Source: JAEMQF01 sp963791595 (GTDB lineage: Bacteria > Pseudomonadota > Gammaproteobacteria > Burkholderiales > Burkholderiaceae_C). From it: a stretch of DNA of 64,000 nt. This document shows, piece after piece, positions 33,302 through 43,320 of the stretch; the first letter of the stretch is position 1; each line of letters opens with the position of its first letter. The position numbers were made by a program, and so were the translations under genes. The stretch covers positions 124,001 through 188,000 of the forward strand of contig CAWBTF010000002.1 of assembly GCA_963791595.1 (NCBI GenBank). The letters run 5' to 3'. The notes beneath the pieces were generated by a model. The model was given only the letters and a program-made list of their open reading frames with translations. It was not told where the DNA came from and searched no databases.

Positions 33302-33350
33302 TCGCCCAGGAAGCGGGTGGCGGGTTCGGCCGATCGCCGACAATCCGCGC

Positions 33351-35723
33351 ATGACTTTTCCGTTGGGTTCATTGCGATCCGAAGCCGGCCTGTCTTCGGC
33401 CGGGGCGGCGACACGCGCTGGGTCGCGCGGTGCGGCAACGGGCACGCCGCGTGTAGGGCCGGGGCGGATGCGGCTTGCCGAGAGCGCGTGGGTGGTGCTC
33501 AGCGCCGTTCTGTGGCTCTTGGCGGTGCTCGCACTGGCCAGCCACAACGCCGGCGACGCGGCATTCACCACCTCGGGCAGCGGCCTGCCCACTCGCAATT
33601 GGGTCGGTGTGCTCGGCGCCTGGTTTTCCGACATCGCCTACTTCGCTTTTGGCTACTCCGTGTGGTGGGTGCCTGTCGTCGTCGCTCGGGTTTGGCTGGG
33701 CGCACTCGCGCGGCAACTGCGCGGCACCGAAGCCGAAGCCGGCGCGCGGACGCCGCTGGCGCGTTGGGTCACCTGGCCGGCGCTCGCCATGTTGCTCTGC
33801 GCGAGCACGGCACTCGAGTGGACGCGCCTGTACCAATGGGAAAACCTGGTCGCCGGCGGGCGTGCCGGCGGGGCGCTCGGCTACAGCCTGGGAACGGCCA
33901 GCAGCACGCTGCTCGGCTTTGCGGGGTCGGGCGTGTTCTGGATCGCCATGCTCGTCGTTGCGGTCTCGCTGGCGTTCGCTTTCTCGTGGCTGCACCTCGC
34001 CGAGCGCATCGGCGCCTGGGTCGAAGGCTTGCGCGAGCGGCGCGCCCAGCGGATCGAGCGCATCGAAGACCAGCGCCTGGGCGAGCAGGCGCTGCGCGAG
34101 CGCGAACACGTGGTCGAGGCCGAGCACGCGCTGCTCGAAGAGCATGAACCGATCCTGATCCAGCCCGCGGTGCTCGACATCGCGAAGTCGGCGCGCGTCG
34201 AAAAGGAGCGCCAGCAGCCCCTGTTCAGCGAACTCGCCGACACCAAGCTACCGCAGGTCGACCTGCTCGACGTGTCGACGAGTCGCATGGAAACGATCTC
34301 GAGCGATTCGCTGGAGATGACCTCGCGTCTGATCGAGAAGAAGCTGCGCGACTTCGGTGTCGAAGTGCGCGTCGTCGCCGCGTCGCCCGGCCCGGTGATC
34401 ACGCGCTACGAAATCGAGCCCGCGACCGGCGTGAAAGGCGCCCAGGTCGTGAATCTGGCGAAAGATTTGGCGCGATCGCTGAGCCTCGTGAGCATTCGCG
34501 TCGTGGAAATCATTCCCGGCAAGACGACGATGGCGCTGGAGTTGCCCAACGCCAAACGGCAGACGATCCGCCTGTCGGAAATTCTCGGCTCGCAGGTCTA
34601 CAACGACGCGCAGTCGCTGCTGACGATGGGCCTGGGCAAAGACATCGTCGGCGCGCCGGTCGTCGCCGACCTCTCCAAGATGCCGCATTGCCTGGTCGCG
34701 GGCACGACGGGCTCGGGCAAGTCGGTCGGCATCAACGCGATGATCCTGAGCCTGCTCTACAAGGCCGAAGCGCGCGACGTGCGCATGATCCTGATCGACC
34801 CAAAGATGCTCGAGATGAGCGTCTACGAAGGCATTCCGCACCTGCTGTGCCCGGTCGTGACGGACATGAAACAGGCCGCGAACGCGCTGAACTGGGGCGT
34901 GGGCGAAATGGAGCGGCGCTACAAGCTGATGAGCAAGCTTGGCGTGCGCAACCTGAGCGGCTACAACAAGAAGATCACCGAGGCCATCGAGCAAGGCAAG
35001 CCGCTCGGCAACCCGTTCAGCCTGACGCCCGAGGCGCCCGAGCCGTTGGAACGCCTGCCCTTCGTCGTGATCGTGATCGACGAACTCGCCGACCTGATGA
35101 TGGTGGTGGGCAAGAAGATCGAGGAGCTGATCGCGCGCCTCGCGCAAAAGGCACGCGCGTCGGGAATCCACCTGATCCTCGCGACACAGCGCCCGAGCGT
35201 GGACGTGATCACCGGCCTGATCAAGGCGAACATCCCGACGCGCCTGAGCTTCCAGGTCAGCAGCAAGATCGACAGCCGCACCATTCTCGACCAGATGGGC
35301 GCCGAGGCGCTGCTCGGCATGGGCGACATGCTCTACATGCCCTCGGGCACCGGCTTGCCGATCCGCGTGCACGGCGCGTTTGTCAGCGACGAAGAGGTGC
35401 ACCGTGTCGTCGGATACCTGAAGAGCCAGGGCGAGCCGAACTACATCGAAGGCATTCTCGAAGGCGGCACCCTGGACGGCGAAGGCGGCGACCTCGTCGC
35501 GGGCGACATGGCCGGCGGTGGCGAAGGCGACGCGCTCTACGACCAGGCGGTCGCGGTGGTGCTGCAGCACCGGCGTGCGTCGATCTCGCTGGTGCAGCGC
35601 CACTTGCGCATCGGCTACAACCGGGCGGCGCGGCTGCTCGAACAAATGGAGAAGTCGGGCCTGGTGTCGGCGATGTCGAGCAACGGCAATCGCGACATCA
35701 TGGTGCCGGCGCACGCCGAATGA
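33351..35723 (+). CDS. ftsK: DNA translocase FtsK
   Basis: Septal DNA pump that resolves chromosome dimers with XerCD. The 790-residue protein has an N-terminal membrane domain with about four segments (residues 45-215), a charged coiled-coil linker, and the RecA-like motor with Walker A GTTGSGKSVG and Walker B FVVIVIDELADLM. The C-terminal gamma winged helix reads DQAVAVVLQHRRASISLVQR. The linker is short relative to E. coli FtsK. The stop overlaps the presumed lolA ATG (ATGA). Confidence 0.95.
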   Translation: MTFPLGSLRSEAGLSSAGAATRAGSRGAATGTPRVGPGRMRLAESAWVVLSAVLWLLAVLALASHNAGDAAFTTSGSGLPTRNWVGVLGAWFSDIAYFAFGYSVWWVPVVVARVWLGALARQLRGTEAEAGARTPLARWVTWPALAMLLCASTALEWTRLYQWENLVAGGRAGGALGYSLGTASSTLLGFAGSGVFWIAMLVVAVSLAFAFSWLHLAERIGAWVEGLRERRAQRIERIEDQRLGEQALREREHVVEAEHALLEEHEPILIQPAVLDIAKSARVEKERQQPLFSELADTKLPQVDLLDVSTSRMETISSDSLEMTSRLIEKKLRDFGVEVRVVAASPGPVITRYEIEPATGVKGAQVVNLAKDLARSLSLVSIRVVEIIPGKTTMALELPNAKRQTIRLSEILGSQVYNDAQSLLTMGLGKDIVGAPVVADLSKMPHCLVAGTTGSGKSVGINAMILSLLYKAEARDVRMILIDPKMLEMSVYEGIPHLLCPVVTDMKQAANALNWGVGEMERRYKLMSKLGVRNLSGYNKKITEAIEQGKPLGNPFSLTPEAPEPLERLPFVVIVIDELADLMMVVGKKIEELIARLAQKARASGIHLILATQRPSVDVITGLIKANIPTRLSFQVSSKIDSRTILDQMGAEALLGMGDMLYMPSGTGLPIRVHGAFVSDEEVHRVVGYLKSQGEPNYIEGILEGGTLDGEGGDLVAGDMAGGGEGDALYDQAVAVVLQHRRASISLVQRHLRIGYNRAARLLEQMEKSGLVSAMSSNGNRDIMVPAHAE

Positions 35724-36349
35724 AGATCGCATCGATTCGCATTACGCGTGCAATACAAGCGCACTGGCGAGTGCATTGACGATCGACTGCGCGTGCCGGC
35801 TCGGTCGAACAACTCGAAGAATTCGTTCGCGACGTGAAGACCGGGCAGGCGTCGTTCACACAGACGGTCACGTCGCCCGACGGTGCGCGCACCAAGAAGT
35901 CGAGCGGGCGCTTCGAATTCTCGCGGCCGAACCGCTTTCGCTTCACTTATGCGAAACCGTTCGAACAAGCCATCGTCGCCGACGGCAACAAGGTCTGGAT
36001 CTTCGATGCCGACCTGAACCAGGTGAGCTCGCGCAAGCTGGAGAAGGCACTCGGCGGAACGCCCGCCGCGCTGCTGGCTGGCGGCTCGCTGACCAAGGAC
36101 TTCGACCTCGCCGCGCAGCCCGACAAAGACGGCCAGTCCTGGGTGCTCGCGACGCCCAAAGCGAGCGAGACCGCGTTCCAATCGGTGCGGATCGGCTTTC
36201 GCGGCAAGACCCTTGCCGCGATCGAGATCGTCGACAGCTTCGGCCAGCGCTCGCACCTTCAGTTCTCGCAGTTCGAGGCGAACCCGGCGCTCAAGGCGGA
36301 TCTGTTCCAGTTCAAGGTGCCGCCGGGTGCCGACGTGATCGAACAGTGA
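35720..36349 (+). pseudogene. lolA: lolA, outer-membrane lipoprotein carrier, disrupted signal-peptide region
   Basis: LolA shuttles lipoproteins across the periplasm from LolCDE to LolB. The mature domain is well preserved from GSVEQLEEFVRDVKTGQASF through FQFKVPPGADVIEQ at the C-terminus. The natural start appears to be ATG 35720, overlapping the ftsK stop and in frame with the mature domain. An in-frame TGA at 35777 interrupts it, and the translated leader is not hydrophobic. A neighbouring frame contains a more signal-like ALASALTI stretch, so compensating indels are likely. Without repair only a leaderless form from GTG 35834 (171 residues) could be made, which could not reach the periplasm. 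Since lolA is essential in relatives, a sequence error is more likely than loss. Confidence 0.82.
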
Positions 36350-37638
36350 ACCTGCCCGACGCGCCGCTCGCCGAGCGGCTGCGCCCCAAGACCCTGAACG
36401 AGGTGATCGGCCAGCGCCACTTGCTGGGCGAAGGCAAACCCTTGCGCGCCGCGTTCGAGCGCGGCCGGCTGCATTCGATGATCCTCTGGGGTCCGCCGGG
36501 CGTGGGCAAGACAACGCTGGCGCGTTTGATGGCCGAGGGCTTCAACGCGCAATTCATCCCGATCTCCGCGGTGCTCGGCGGCGTGAAAGACATTCGCGAA
36601 GCGGTGGAGCGCGCGCAGCTGCTGCGCCCGAGCGGCCGCGGCACGGTCGTCTTCGTCGACGAAGTGCACCGCTTCAACAAGGCACAGCAAGACGCGTTTC
36701 TGCCGCACGTCGAATCTGGCCTGTTCACGTTCATCGGCGCGACGACGGAAAACCCGTCGTTCGAAGTGAACTCGGCGCTGCTGTCGCGCGCCACCGTGCA
36801 TGTGCTGCAAAGCCTGAACGAGGCCGATCTGCGCGAGCTGCTGGGCCGCGCGCGCACCATGTTGAACGCGCCGCCGCTCACTGCGCCCGCCGAACAACGC
36901 CTGATCGCTTACGCCGACGGCGACGCAAGGCGAGCGCTCAACGCCTATGAGAACCTGATCGCGACGGTCACCAGCACGCCGGGCCTGGTTGAAATCGACG
37001 AACCTCTGCTCGAAAAATCGCTCGGCGAGCAACTGCGCCGCTACGACAACGGCGGCGAGCAGTTCTACGACACGATCTCGGCGCTGCACAAGGCGGTGCG
37101 CGGCAGCGACCCCGACGCGGCGCTGTACTGGCTGGTGCGCATGTTCGACGGCGGCGTCGACCCGCGCTACGCCGCGCGGCGCATCGTTCGCATGGCCAGT
37201 GAAGACATCGGCCTGGCCGACCCGCGCGCGCTGCAGCTGGCGCTCGATGCCGCGCACACCTACGAACGCCTGGGCTCGCCCGAAGGCGAACTGACGCTCG
37301 CGCAGGCCGTGATCTACCTCGCCGTCGCGCCCAAGAGCAACGCCGTCTACAAGGCCTACAACGCGGCGCGCGCCTTCGTCGCGCGCGACGGCACGCGCGG
37401 CGTGCCGCTGCACCTGCGCAACGCGCCGACCTCGCTGATGAAGGGCCTGGGCTACGGGCGCGAATACCGCTACGCGCACGACGAACCCGACGCCTTTGCC
37501 GCAGGCGAGTCGTACTGGCCCGACGACCTGACGCCGCCGCTCTTTTATGAGCCGGTGCCGCGCGGGCTGGAAATTCGCATCGGCGAAAAGCTCGACGAGC
37601 TCAGACGCAAGAATCAGGCCGCGAAGAAGCGCGGCTGA
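36346..37638 (+). CDS. rarA: replication-associated recombination protein RarA (MgsA)
   Basis: AAA+ ATPase of the clamp-loader-like RarA/WRNIP1 family that acts at stalled forks. I start it at GTG 36346, overlapping the lolA stop, giving 430 residues. Walker A is GPPGVGKTT, Walker B VVFVDEVHRFNKAQQDAF and sensor 1 GATTENPSFE. The C-terminal tetramerisation and helical part contains MASEDIGLADPRAL. A longer frame runs upstream but is not protein-like. ftsK-lolA-rarA is a conserved Burkholderiales cluster. Confidence 0.94.
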   Translation: MNLPDAPLAERLRPKTLNEVIGQRHLLGEGKPLRAAFERGRLHSMILWGPPGVGKTTLARLMAEGFNAQFIPISAVLGGVKDIREAVERAQLLRPSGRGTVVFVDEVHRFNKAQQDAFLPHVESGLFTFIGATTENPSFEVNSALLSRATVHVLQSLNEADLRELLGRARTMLNAPPLTAPAEQRLIAYADGDARRALNAYENLIATVTSTPGLVEIDEPLLEKSLGEQLRRYDNGGEQFYDTISALHKAVRGSDPDAALYWLVRMFDGGVDPRYAARRIVRMASEDIGLADPRALQLALDAAHTYERLGSPEGELTLAQAVIYLAVAPKSNAVYKAYNAARAFVARDGTRGVPLHLRNAPTSLMKGLGYGREYRYAHDEPDAFAAGESYWPDDLTPPLFYEPVPRGLEIRIGEKLDELRRKNQAAKKRG

Positions 37639-37679
37639 GAGCGTTCCGGTCGGCCAACACACATGGGAAAGTCCCCGGC

Positions 37680-37706
37680 TTGACATCCCGGACCCAAACC
37701 TAGAAT
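37680..37706 (+). promoter_or_regulatory. candidate liv operon promoter
   Basis: A perfect TTGACA (37680-37685) and TAGAAT (37701-37706) with a 15-base spacer lie in the 151-base gap between rarA and livH, about 85 bases before the livH start. The spacer is short, so activation by a regulator is possible. Confidence 0.5.
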
Positions 37707-37789
37707 CCGCCCAAGTTCGGCGCTGGCGCGGCAATTGCTACGCAAGAAGGTGAAGCGCACGACCCCGCAGGAGACAAGCGAGCCACACG

Positions 37790-38714
37790 ATGGACACCTT
37801 CATCCAGCAGATCATCAACGGCCTGGTGCTGGGCAGCATGTACGCGCTCGTGGCGCTGGGCTACACGATGGTCTACGGCATCATCAACCTGATCAACTTC
37901 GCGCACGGCGAGGTGCTGATGGTCGGTGCGCTGGTGAGCTGGACTGTGGTGTCGCTGCTCGCCGGAAGCGGCATGCCGGGTTGGCTGCTGATGCTGATCT
38001 CGCTGGTGGTCGCGATCGTCGATCTGCTCGCTGCTCAACTTCGCAATCGAAAAGGTCGCCTACCGGCCGCTGCGCAGCGCGCCGCGCCTGGCGCCGCTGA
38101 TCACGGCCATGGGCATGAGCCTGTTGCTGCAGACGATCGCGATGATCATCTGGAAGCCGACGATCAAGTCCTACCCGATCCTGCTGCCGCAGGAGCCGTT
38201 TCACGTGTTCGGCGCGGTGATCAACACGGTGCAGGTGCTGATCCTGGTGTTCACGGCGCTCACCCTGGCGGGTCTGATGTACCTGGTGAACTACACCAAG
38301 CTCGGCCGCGCGATGCGCGCCACCGCCGAGAACCCGCGCGTCGCCGGCCTGATGGGCGTGCGACCGGACATGGTGATTTCCGCCACCTTCATCATCGGCG
38401 CCGCGCTGGCTGCGGTGGCCGGCGTGATGTGGGCGGCGAACTACGGTACCGCGTCGCACACGATGGGCTTCCTGCCGGGGCTGAAGGCGTTCACCGCGGC
38501 GGTGTTCGGCGGCATCGGCAATCTTGCCGGGGCGATGGTGGGCGGCGTGCTGCTCGGCCTGATCGAGGCGCTGGGCGCGGGCTACATCGGCGCGCTCACC
38601 GGCGGCGTGCTCGGCAGCCACTACCAGGACATCTTCGCCTTCATCGTGCTGATCCTGGTGCTGACGCTGCGCCCCGCCGGGCTGCTGGGCGAACGCGTCG
38701 CGGACCGGGCGTGA
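37790..38714 (+). pseudogene. livH: livH, branched-chain amino-acid ABC permease gene, frameshifted
   Basis: First permease of a Liv-type importer. The N-terminal part (MDTFIQQIINGLVLGSMYAL) is in one frame. From about 38025 the protein continues in another frame as LLNFAIEKVAYRPLRSAPRL to the stop at 38714. The break is at 38021-38023: removing one base gives the typical IVVCSLLNFAIEK. The span is 925 bases, a multiple of three plus one, and the repaired protein would have 307 residues with about eight membrane segments. All other liv genes here are intact, so loss of function is doubtful. No LivJ/K binding-protein gene lies in the window. Confidence 0.88.
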
Positions 38715-38736
38715 AGCGCATGCAAGGTGAGCGCCC

Positions 38737-39846
38737 ATGATCAGTGACATGCTGAAGAACCACTCGCGCATCAGCTACGTGCTGATCGGCGTGGCGCTGC
38801 TGATCCTGCCAGTCTTCGCCAACCAGTTCGGCAGCGCCTGGGTTCGCATCGTCGACGTGGCGCTGCTCTACGTGCTGCTCGCGCTCGGCCTGAACATCGT
38901 GGTCGGCTACGCCGGGCTGCTGGATCTGGGCTACGTCGCGTTCTATGCGGTGGGCGCCTACATGTTCGGCCTGCTCGCGAGCCCGCACCTGGTGGAAAAC
39001 TTCCCCGCGATTGCCGCGATGTTCCCGGATGGCATGCACACGCCGGTGTGGGTGGCGATCCCGCTCGGCGCCGCCGTGGCCGGCCTGGCCGGTGTGCTGC
39101 TGGGCGCGCCCACGCTGCGCCTGCGCGGCGACTACCTCGCGATCGTCACTCTCGGCTTTGGCGAAATCATCCGCGTGTTCCTGAACAACCTCGACCACCC
39201 GGTGAACATCACGAACGGCCCGAAGGGCATCGGCCCGGTCGATTCGATGCGCCTGTTCGCCTTCGACATGGGCAAGAAGCACGAACTGTTCGGCCTGGAA
39301 ATACCCAACGTCGTCAACTACTACTACCTGTTCCTGCTGCTCGTGATGATCAGTATCGTCATCTGCTACCGGCTCGAGACGAGCCGCATCGGCCGTGCGT
39401 GGATGGCGATTCGCGAAGACGAAATTGCCGCGAAGGCGATGGGCATCAATACGCGCGACATGAAACTGCTCGCGTTCGGCATGGGCGCCACGTTCGGCGG
39501 CGTGGCCGGCGTGATGTTCTCGACCTACCAGTCGTTCATCACGCCCGAGGCATTTGCGCTGAACGAGTCGGTGATGATCGTCGCGATGGTCGTGCTCGGC
39601 GGCATCGGCCATCTGCCGGGGGTGATCGTTGGCGCGTTGTTGCTCGCCGCGCTGCCCGAGGTGTTGCGCTATGTCGCCGGGCCGCTGCAAGATTGGAGCG
39701 GGGGCCGGCTCGACGCGTCGATCTTGCGCCAGCTGCTGATCGCGCTGGCGATGATCGGCATCATGCTGTCCCGACCGCGTGGCCTGTGGCCCGCGCCCGA
39801 GCACGGCAAGGCGGCGCCGGCGCCGACGTCTCCCGCAACGCGCTGA
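38737..39846 (+). CDS. livM: branched-chain amino-acid ABC permease LivM
   Basis: Second permease of the Liv importer, 369 residues with about nine membrane segments. Family blocks: ALGLNIVVGYAGLLDLGYVA near the N-terminus and the cytoplasmic AIREDEIAAKAMGINTR loop that contacts the ATPases. A C-terminal tail rich in Pro/Ala follows. It begins 22 bases after livH, and livG follows after 10 bases. Confidence 0.95.
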   Translation: MISDMLKNHSRISYVLIGVALLILPVFANQFGSAWVRIVDVALLYVLLALGLNIVVGYAGLLDLGYVAFYAVGAYMFGLLASPHLVENFPAIAAMFPDGMHTPVWVAIPLGAAVAGLAGVLLGAPTLRLRGDYLAIVTLGFGEIIRVFLNNLDHPVNITNGPKGIGPVDSMRLFAFDMGKKHELFGLEIPNVVNYYYLFLLLVMISIVICYRLETSRIGRAWMAIREDEIAAKAMGINTRDMKLLAFGMGATFGGVAGVMFSTYQSFITPEAFALNESVMIVAMVVLGGIGHLPGVIVGALLLAALPEVLRYVAGPLQDWSGGRLDASILRQLLIALAMIGIMLSRPRGLWPAPEHGKAAPAPTSPATR

Positions 39847-39856
39847 AGGCGGCGCC

Positions 39857-40633
39857 GTGACCGAAACCATCCTCAACGTCGGCAACGTGTCCAAGCGCTT
39901 CGGTGGCTTGCAGGCGCTGTCGGACGTCGGCATGACGATCACGAAAGGCCAGATCTACGGCCTGATCGGACCGAACGGCGCCGGCAAGACGACCTTCTTC
40001 AACGTGCTGACGGGCCTGTACGCGCCCGACTCGGGAACCTTCGAACTTGGCGGCAAGGCCTACAAACCCACCGCGGTGCACGAGGTCGCCAAGGCAGGGA
40101 TCGCGCGCACGTTCCAGAACATTCGCCTGTTCGCCGAGATGACGGCGCTGGAAAACGTGATGGTCGGCCGGCACATCCGCACTCAGTCGGGGCTGATGGG
40201 CGCGATGTTCCGCACGCCGCACTTCAAACGGGAAGAGGCACAGATCGCGCAGCGCGCGCAAGAGCTGCTTGACTACGTGGGCATCGGCAAGTTTTCGGAA
40301 TACAAGTCGCGCACCTTGAGCTACGGCGACCAGCGGCGCCTGGAAATCGCCCGAGCCCTGGCCACCGACCCGAAGCTGATCGCGCTCGACGAGCCCGCGG
40401 CGGGCATGAACGCGACCGAAAAAGTGGTGTTGCGCGAATTGATCGACCGCATTCGCAAGGACGGCCGCACGATTTTGCTGATCGAGCACGACGTGAAGCT
40501 CGTGATGGGCCTGTGCGACCGCGTCACCGTGCTCGACTACGGCAGGCAGATCGCCGAAGGCTCGCCTCACGACGTGCAGCGCGACCCGAAGGTGATCGAG
40601 GCGTATTTGGGCGCCGGCCACCAGGCTCATTGA
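39857..40633 (+). CDS. livG: branched-chain amino-acid ABC ATPase LivG
   Basis: ATP-binding subunit of 258 residues, start GTG 39857. Walker A is GPNGAGKTTFFN, the LivG-specific signature YGDQRRLEIARAL, Walker B LIALDEPAAGMN and the switch histidine in LIEHDVK. Acts with LivF as a heterodimer on the LivHM permease. Confidence 0.96.
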   Translation: MTETILNVGNVSKRFGGLQALSDVGMTITKGQIYGLIGPNGAGKTTFFNVLTGLYAPDSGTFELGGKAYKPTAVHEVAKAGIARTFQNIRLFAEMTALENVMVGRHIRTQSGLMGAMFRTPHFKREEAQIAQRAQELLDYVGIGKFSEYKSRTLSYGDQRRLEIARALATDPKLIALDEPAAGMNATEKVVLRELIDRIRKDGRTILLIEHDVKLVMGLCDRVTVLDYGRQIAEGSPHDVQRDPKVIEAYLGAGHQAH

Positions 40634-40644
40634 AGCGGCTAACG

Positions 40645-41358
40645 ATGGCAGCCCCGTTGCTCGAAGTGAAAGGCTTGAAAGTCGCCTACGGCGGCATCCA
40701 GGCCGTCAAAGGCGTGTCGTTCGAAGTCGCCGCGGGCGAGCTCGTGTGCCTGATCGGCGCCAATGGCGCAGGCAAGACGACGACGTTGAAAGCCATCACC
40801 GGCACGCAGCCGGCGGCAGACGGCGAAATTCGCTTCATGGGGCGCAACGTCAAGGGCCAGGGATCGTGGGACCTGGTGAAGCAAGGCTTGGTGATGGTGC
40901 CTGAAGGGCGTGGCGTGTTCGCGCGCATGACGATCACCGAGAACCTGCTGATGGGTGCTTTCGTGCGCAACGACGCCGAGATCGACGCCGACATCGACAA
41001 GGTCTTCACCGTGTTCCCCCGCCTCAAGGAGCGCCGCACGCAATTGGCGGGAACGATGAGCGGCGGTGAGCAGCAGATGCTCGCGATGGGGCGCGCGCTG
41101 ATGGCGCGCCCGAAGGTGCTGCTGCTGGACGAGCCGTCGATGGGCCTGTCGCCGATCATGGTCGACAAGATTTTCGAGGTGGTGGGCGATTTCCACCGCC
41201 TGGGAACGACGATTCTGCTGGTCGAACAGAACGCGAGCCGGGCGCTGCAGCTTGCGACGCGTGGTTATGTGATGGACTCGGGCGAGATCACGATGAGCGG
41301 CGAGGCCAAAATCTTGCTCAGCGACCCGAAGGTGCGGGCAGCGTACCTGGGTGAGTGA
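40645..41358 (+). CDS. livF: branched-chain amino-acid ABC ATPase LivF
   Basis: The other ATPase of the importer, 237 residues. Walker A is GANGAGKTTTLKA, the signature MSGGEQQMLAMGRAL and Walker B LLLDEPSMGLSP. LivF has no switch histidine but VEQN, as usual for the family. Its last eight bases overlap the GTG start of the next gene. Confidence 0.96.
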   Translation: MAAPLLEVKGLKVAYGGIQAVKGVSFEVAAGELVCLIGANGAGKTTTLKAITGTQPAADGEIRFMGRNVKGQGSWDLVKQGLVMVPEGRGVFARMTITENLLMGAFVRNDAEIDADIDKVFTVFPRLKERRTQLAGTMSGGEQQMLAMGRALMARPKVLLLDEPSMGLSPIMVDKIFEVVGDFHRLGTTILLVEQNASRALQLATRGYVMDSGEITMSGEAKILLSDPKVRAAYLGE

Positions 41359-42229
41359 GCAAGTAGCTGCCGTCTTGGCGTTTGCGCTGCTGCTCTGCGG
41401 CGCCCCGGCGGTGCAGGCCGCCGATGGCGCGGCCGAGTCCGAAACCGACCGCGACCGCCGGCAACTGCCGTTGTGGGAACTCGGCATCGGCGCCGGCACC
41501 TTGCGCTTGCCCGACTACCGTGGCGCGGACCGGGCGCGCAACTACACCTCGCCGATTCCCTACTTCGTTTATCGAGGCGACTGGTTGCGCGCCGACCGCG
41601 AAGGCGCGCGCGCCGTGCTGGTCGACGCCGAGCGTTTGGAAGTCGACGTGAGCCTCGCCGCCGCGCCGCCGGCGCGCAACAATCCGGCGCGCGAAGGCAT
41701 GGCGGATTTGCCGGCGCGGATTGAAATCGGCCCGAACCTGAACCTTGAACTGTGGCGCGCGAGCGCCTCAGCCGCGGCGCTTGGGCGCACGCGGCTGGAA
41801 CTGCGTGCGCCGCTGCGTGCGGCGACGACGCTGGAGCGCAAACCGAGTTCGGTGGGCTGGACCTTCAATCCGCACCTGAATCTGGACCTGCGAGGCGCGG
41901 GCGGCGGTTGGGAACTGGTGCTCCAGGCCGGCGCAGTGTTCGGCGACCGGCGCTTTCACAACCACCTGTATGGCGTGTCCGCGACGGAGGCGACCGCGCA
42001 GCGTGCCGCCTACGAGGCGCGCAGTGGATATGCCGGCTGGCTGGCGCTGGCCGGGGCGTCGCGCCGCTTCGAGAACCTGTGGGTCGGCACCTTCATTCGT
42101 CATGACAGCCTGCGCGGCGCCGTCATCGCCGACAGCCCGCTCGTCAAATCGGATCGGGCACTGACTTTCGGGCTCGCCGCCGCGTGGGTCTTCAGCGTGT
42201 CGGACCGGCGGGTGGACGCCTGGCGCTGA
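41351..42229 (+). CDS. MipA/OmpV family outer-membrane protein
   Basis: A 292-residue predicted beta-barrel of the MltA-interacting protein family. An N-terminal signal peptide (VLAFALLLCGAPAVQA) precedes an ELGIGAGTLRLPDYRGADRA block typical of MipA, then alternating aromatic strands ending in a terminal-strand-like AAAWVFSVSDRR. The GTG start lies within the end of livF, so it may be co-translated with the importer. A link between transport and this barrel is speculative. Other members scaffold murein enzymes or act as porin-like proteins. Confidence 0.82.
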   Translation: MSEQVAAVLAFALLLCGAPAVQAADGAAESETDRDRRQLPLWELGIGAGTLRLPDYRGADRARNYTSPIPYFVYRGDWLRADREGARAVLVDAERLEVDVSLAAAPPARNNPAREGMADLPARIEIGPNLNLELWRASASAAALGRTRLELRAPLRAATTLERKPSSVGWTFNPHLNLDLRGAGGGWELVLQAGAVFGDRRFHNHLYGVSATEATAQRAAYEARSGYAGWLALAGASRRFENLWVGTFIRHDSLRGAVIADSPLVKSDRALTFGLAAAWVFSVSDRRVDAWR

Positions 42230-42330
42230 CCTGCCTTCTTCGGACCCTGTTCACATCGAGACACCCGGAGTGCCCGAGGCCGGTGTGTAATCCGGGTCCG
42301 AAGCGACTGGAACTCATGGAGACCTGAACG

Positions 42331-43245
42331 ATGCGCGAAACAGATCTTCAACGCCGTGCCGTCCTGGGAGCGGTGCTTGCCGGCCCCATGGTCGGTGCGC
42401 TCAGCGCTTGCAGCTCACCCTTGCCGGTGTCGCTGACGGCGCGCTCGTCGCCGGCCGCGACGTCGCTGCTCAATGAAAGCGCCGCGGCGCATGGCCTGGC
42501 CGCATTCAAGGGCCTGAGCGACATCAGCTACAGCCACGACGGTTCATGGCGCGTCTTGATCGACAAGCTTCAGCCGGTGCTCGTCGACGCCGGATTTCGT
42601 GGCAAGTCGGAAGACCGCTTGCTGCCGCGCGAGGGCGTGATGGCGATGGCCTCCAGCGGCCCGGCGGGGCGCAAGTTCGTCCTGCGCCGGCCGAGCTCGC
42701 ACGAGTTCGGTGAAGTGCGTGTCTGGTTCAATGGCGAGGAAGCGCGCGATTCGGAGCGCCGCGCCGCCGCAGCGCTGGTGGCCGACCTGTACCGGCTGAT
42801 CCTGCTCGGCCCGATGCTGCTGGCCGAGCGCAACCTGGTGCTCGAGCTCGGCGACGTGGAGCGCGTGGGCGGCCTGCCCTGCGACGTGCTGCGCGTGCAG
42901 CTCGCGCCGGGCCTGGGCCACAGCCTGTTCGACCAGGCCGCGCTGTTCATCGACCGCCAGGAACGATTGCTGCGGCGGCTGCGCTTCTCGCTCGAGGGCC
43001 TGCAATCGACCAGGGGCACGGCGCATGAAGTCGACATGTTCGACCACCAGGCGCTGCACGGCATGCGCCTGCCGACGCGCTTTGCCGAGCAGCGCGTGCA
43101 GCCCACCCTGATCGCGGTGCGCGACTGGCGCCTCACCGGCCTGGACGTGAACCGTGGTTTCAGCGCGGCCGATCTGGCCGGGCCTGAGTTCGGTGGCGCC
43201 GCGCGGCAGCCGGCCGCGGCCTTGCCGCGCCGCGCCGGCGCTTGA
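42331..43245 (+). CDS. uncharacterised lipoprotein with twin-arginine-like leader
   Basis: I do not recognise a family. The 304-residue product starts MRETDLQRRAVLGAVLAG, a leader with an RR pair and hydrophobic core, and has a lipobox LSAC with C27 as the likely lipidated residue. The mature part contains repeated amphipathic strands (FVLRRPSSHEFGEVRVWF; RLRFSLEGLQS; LIAVRDWRLTGLDV) suggesting a beta-rich, LolA/LppX-like lipid-handling fold. That is an inference from pattern only. It stands alone between mipA-like and the convergent PA2778-type gene. Confidence 0.7.
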   Translation: MRETDLQRRAVLGAVLAGPMVGALSACSSPLPVSLTARSSPAATSLLNESAAAHGLAAFKGLSDISYSHDGSWRVLIDKLQPVLVDAGFRGKSEDRLLPREGVMAMASSGPAGRKFVLRRPSSHEFGEVRVWFNGEEARDSERRAAAALVADLYRLILLGPMLLAERNLVLELGDVERVGGLPCDVLRVQLAPGLGHSLFDQAALFIDRQERLLRRLRFSLEGLQSTRGTAHEVDMFDHQALHGMRLPTRFAEQRVQPTLIAVRDWRLTGLDVNRGFSAADLAGPEFGGAARQPAAALPRRAGA

Positions 43246-43320
43246 CATCCGCTTCGGCCGGTCTCGACACCCCAAGGTTCGCGCTGCGGGCGGTGCGCTG
43301 GCCGAGCCTGTCGATCCTGC

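Noticed and set aside
35518..36345. N-terminal extension of RarA by about 276 residues
   Set aside because: The added sequence overlaps ftsK and lolA in another frame and is Arg/Cys-rich noise. GTG 36346 fits the family N-terminus.
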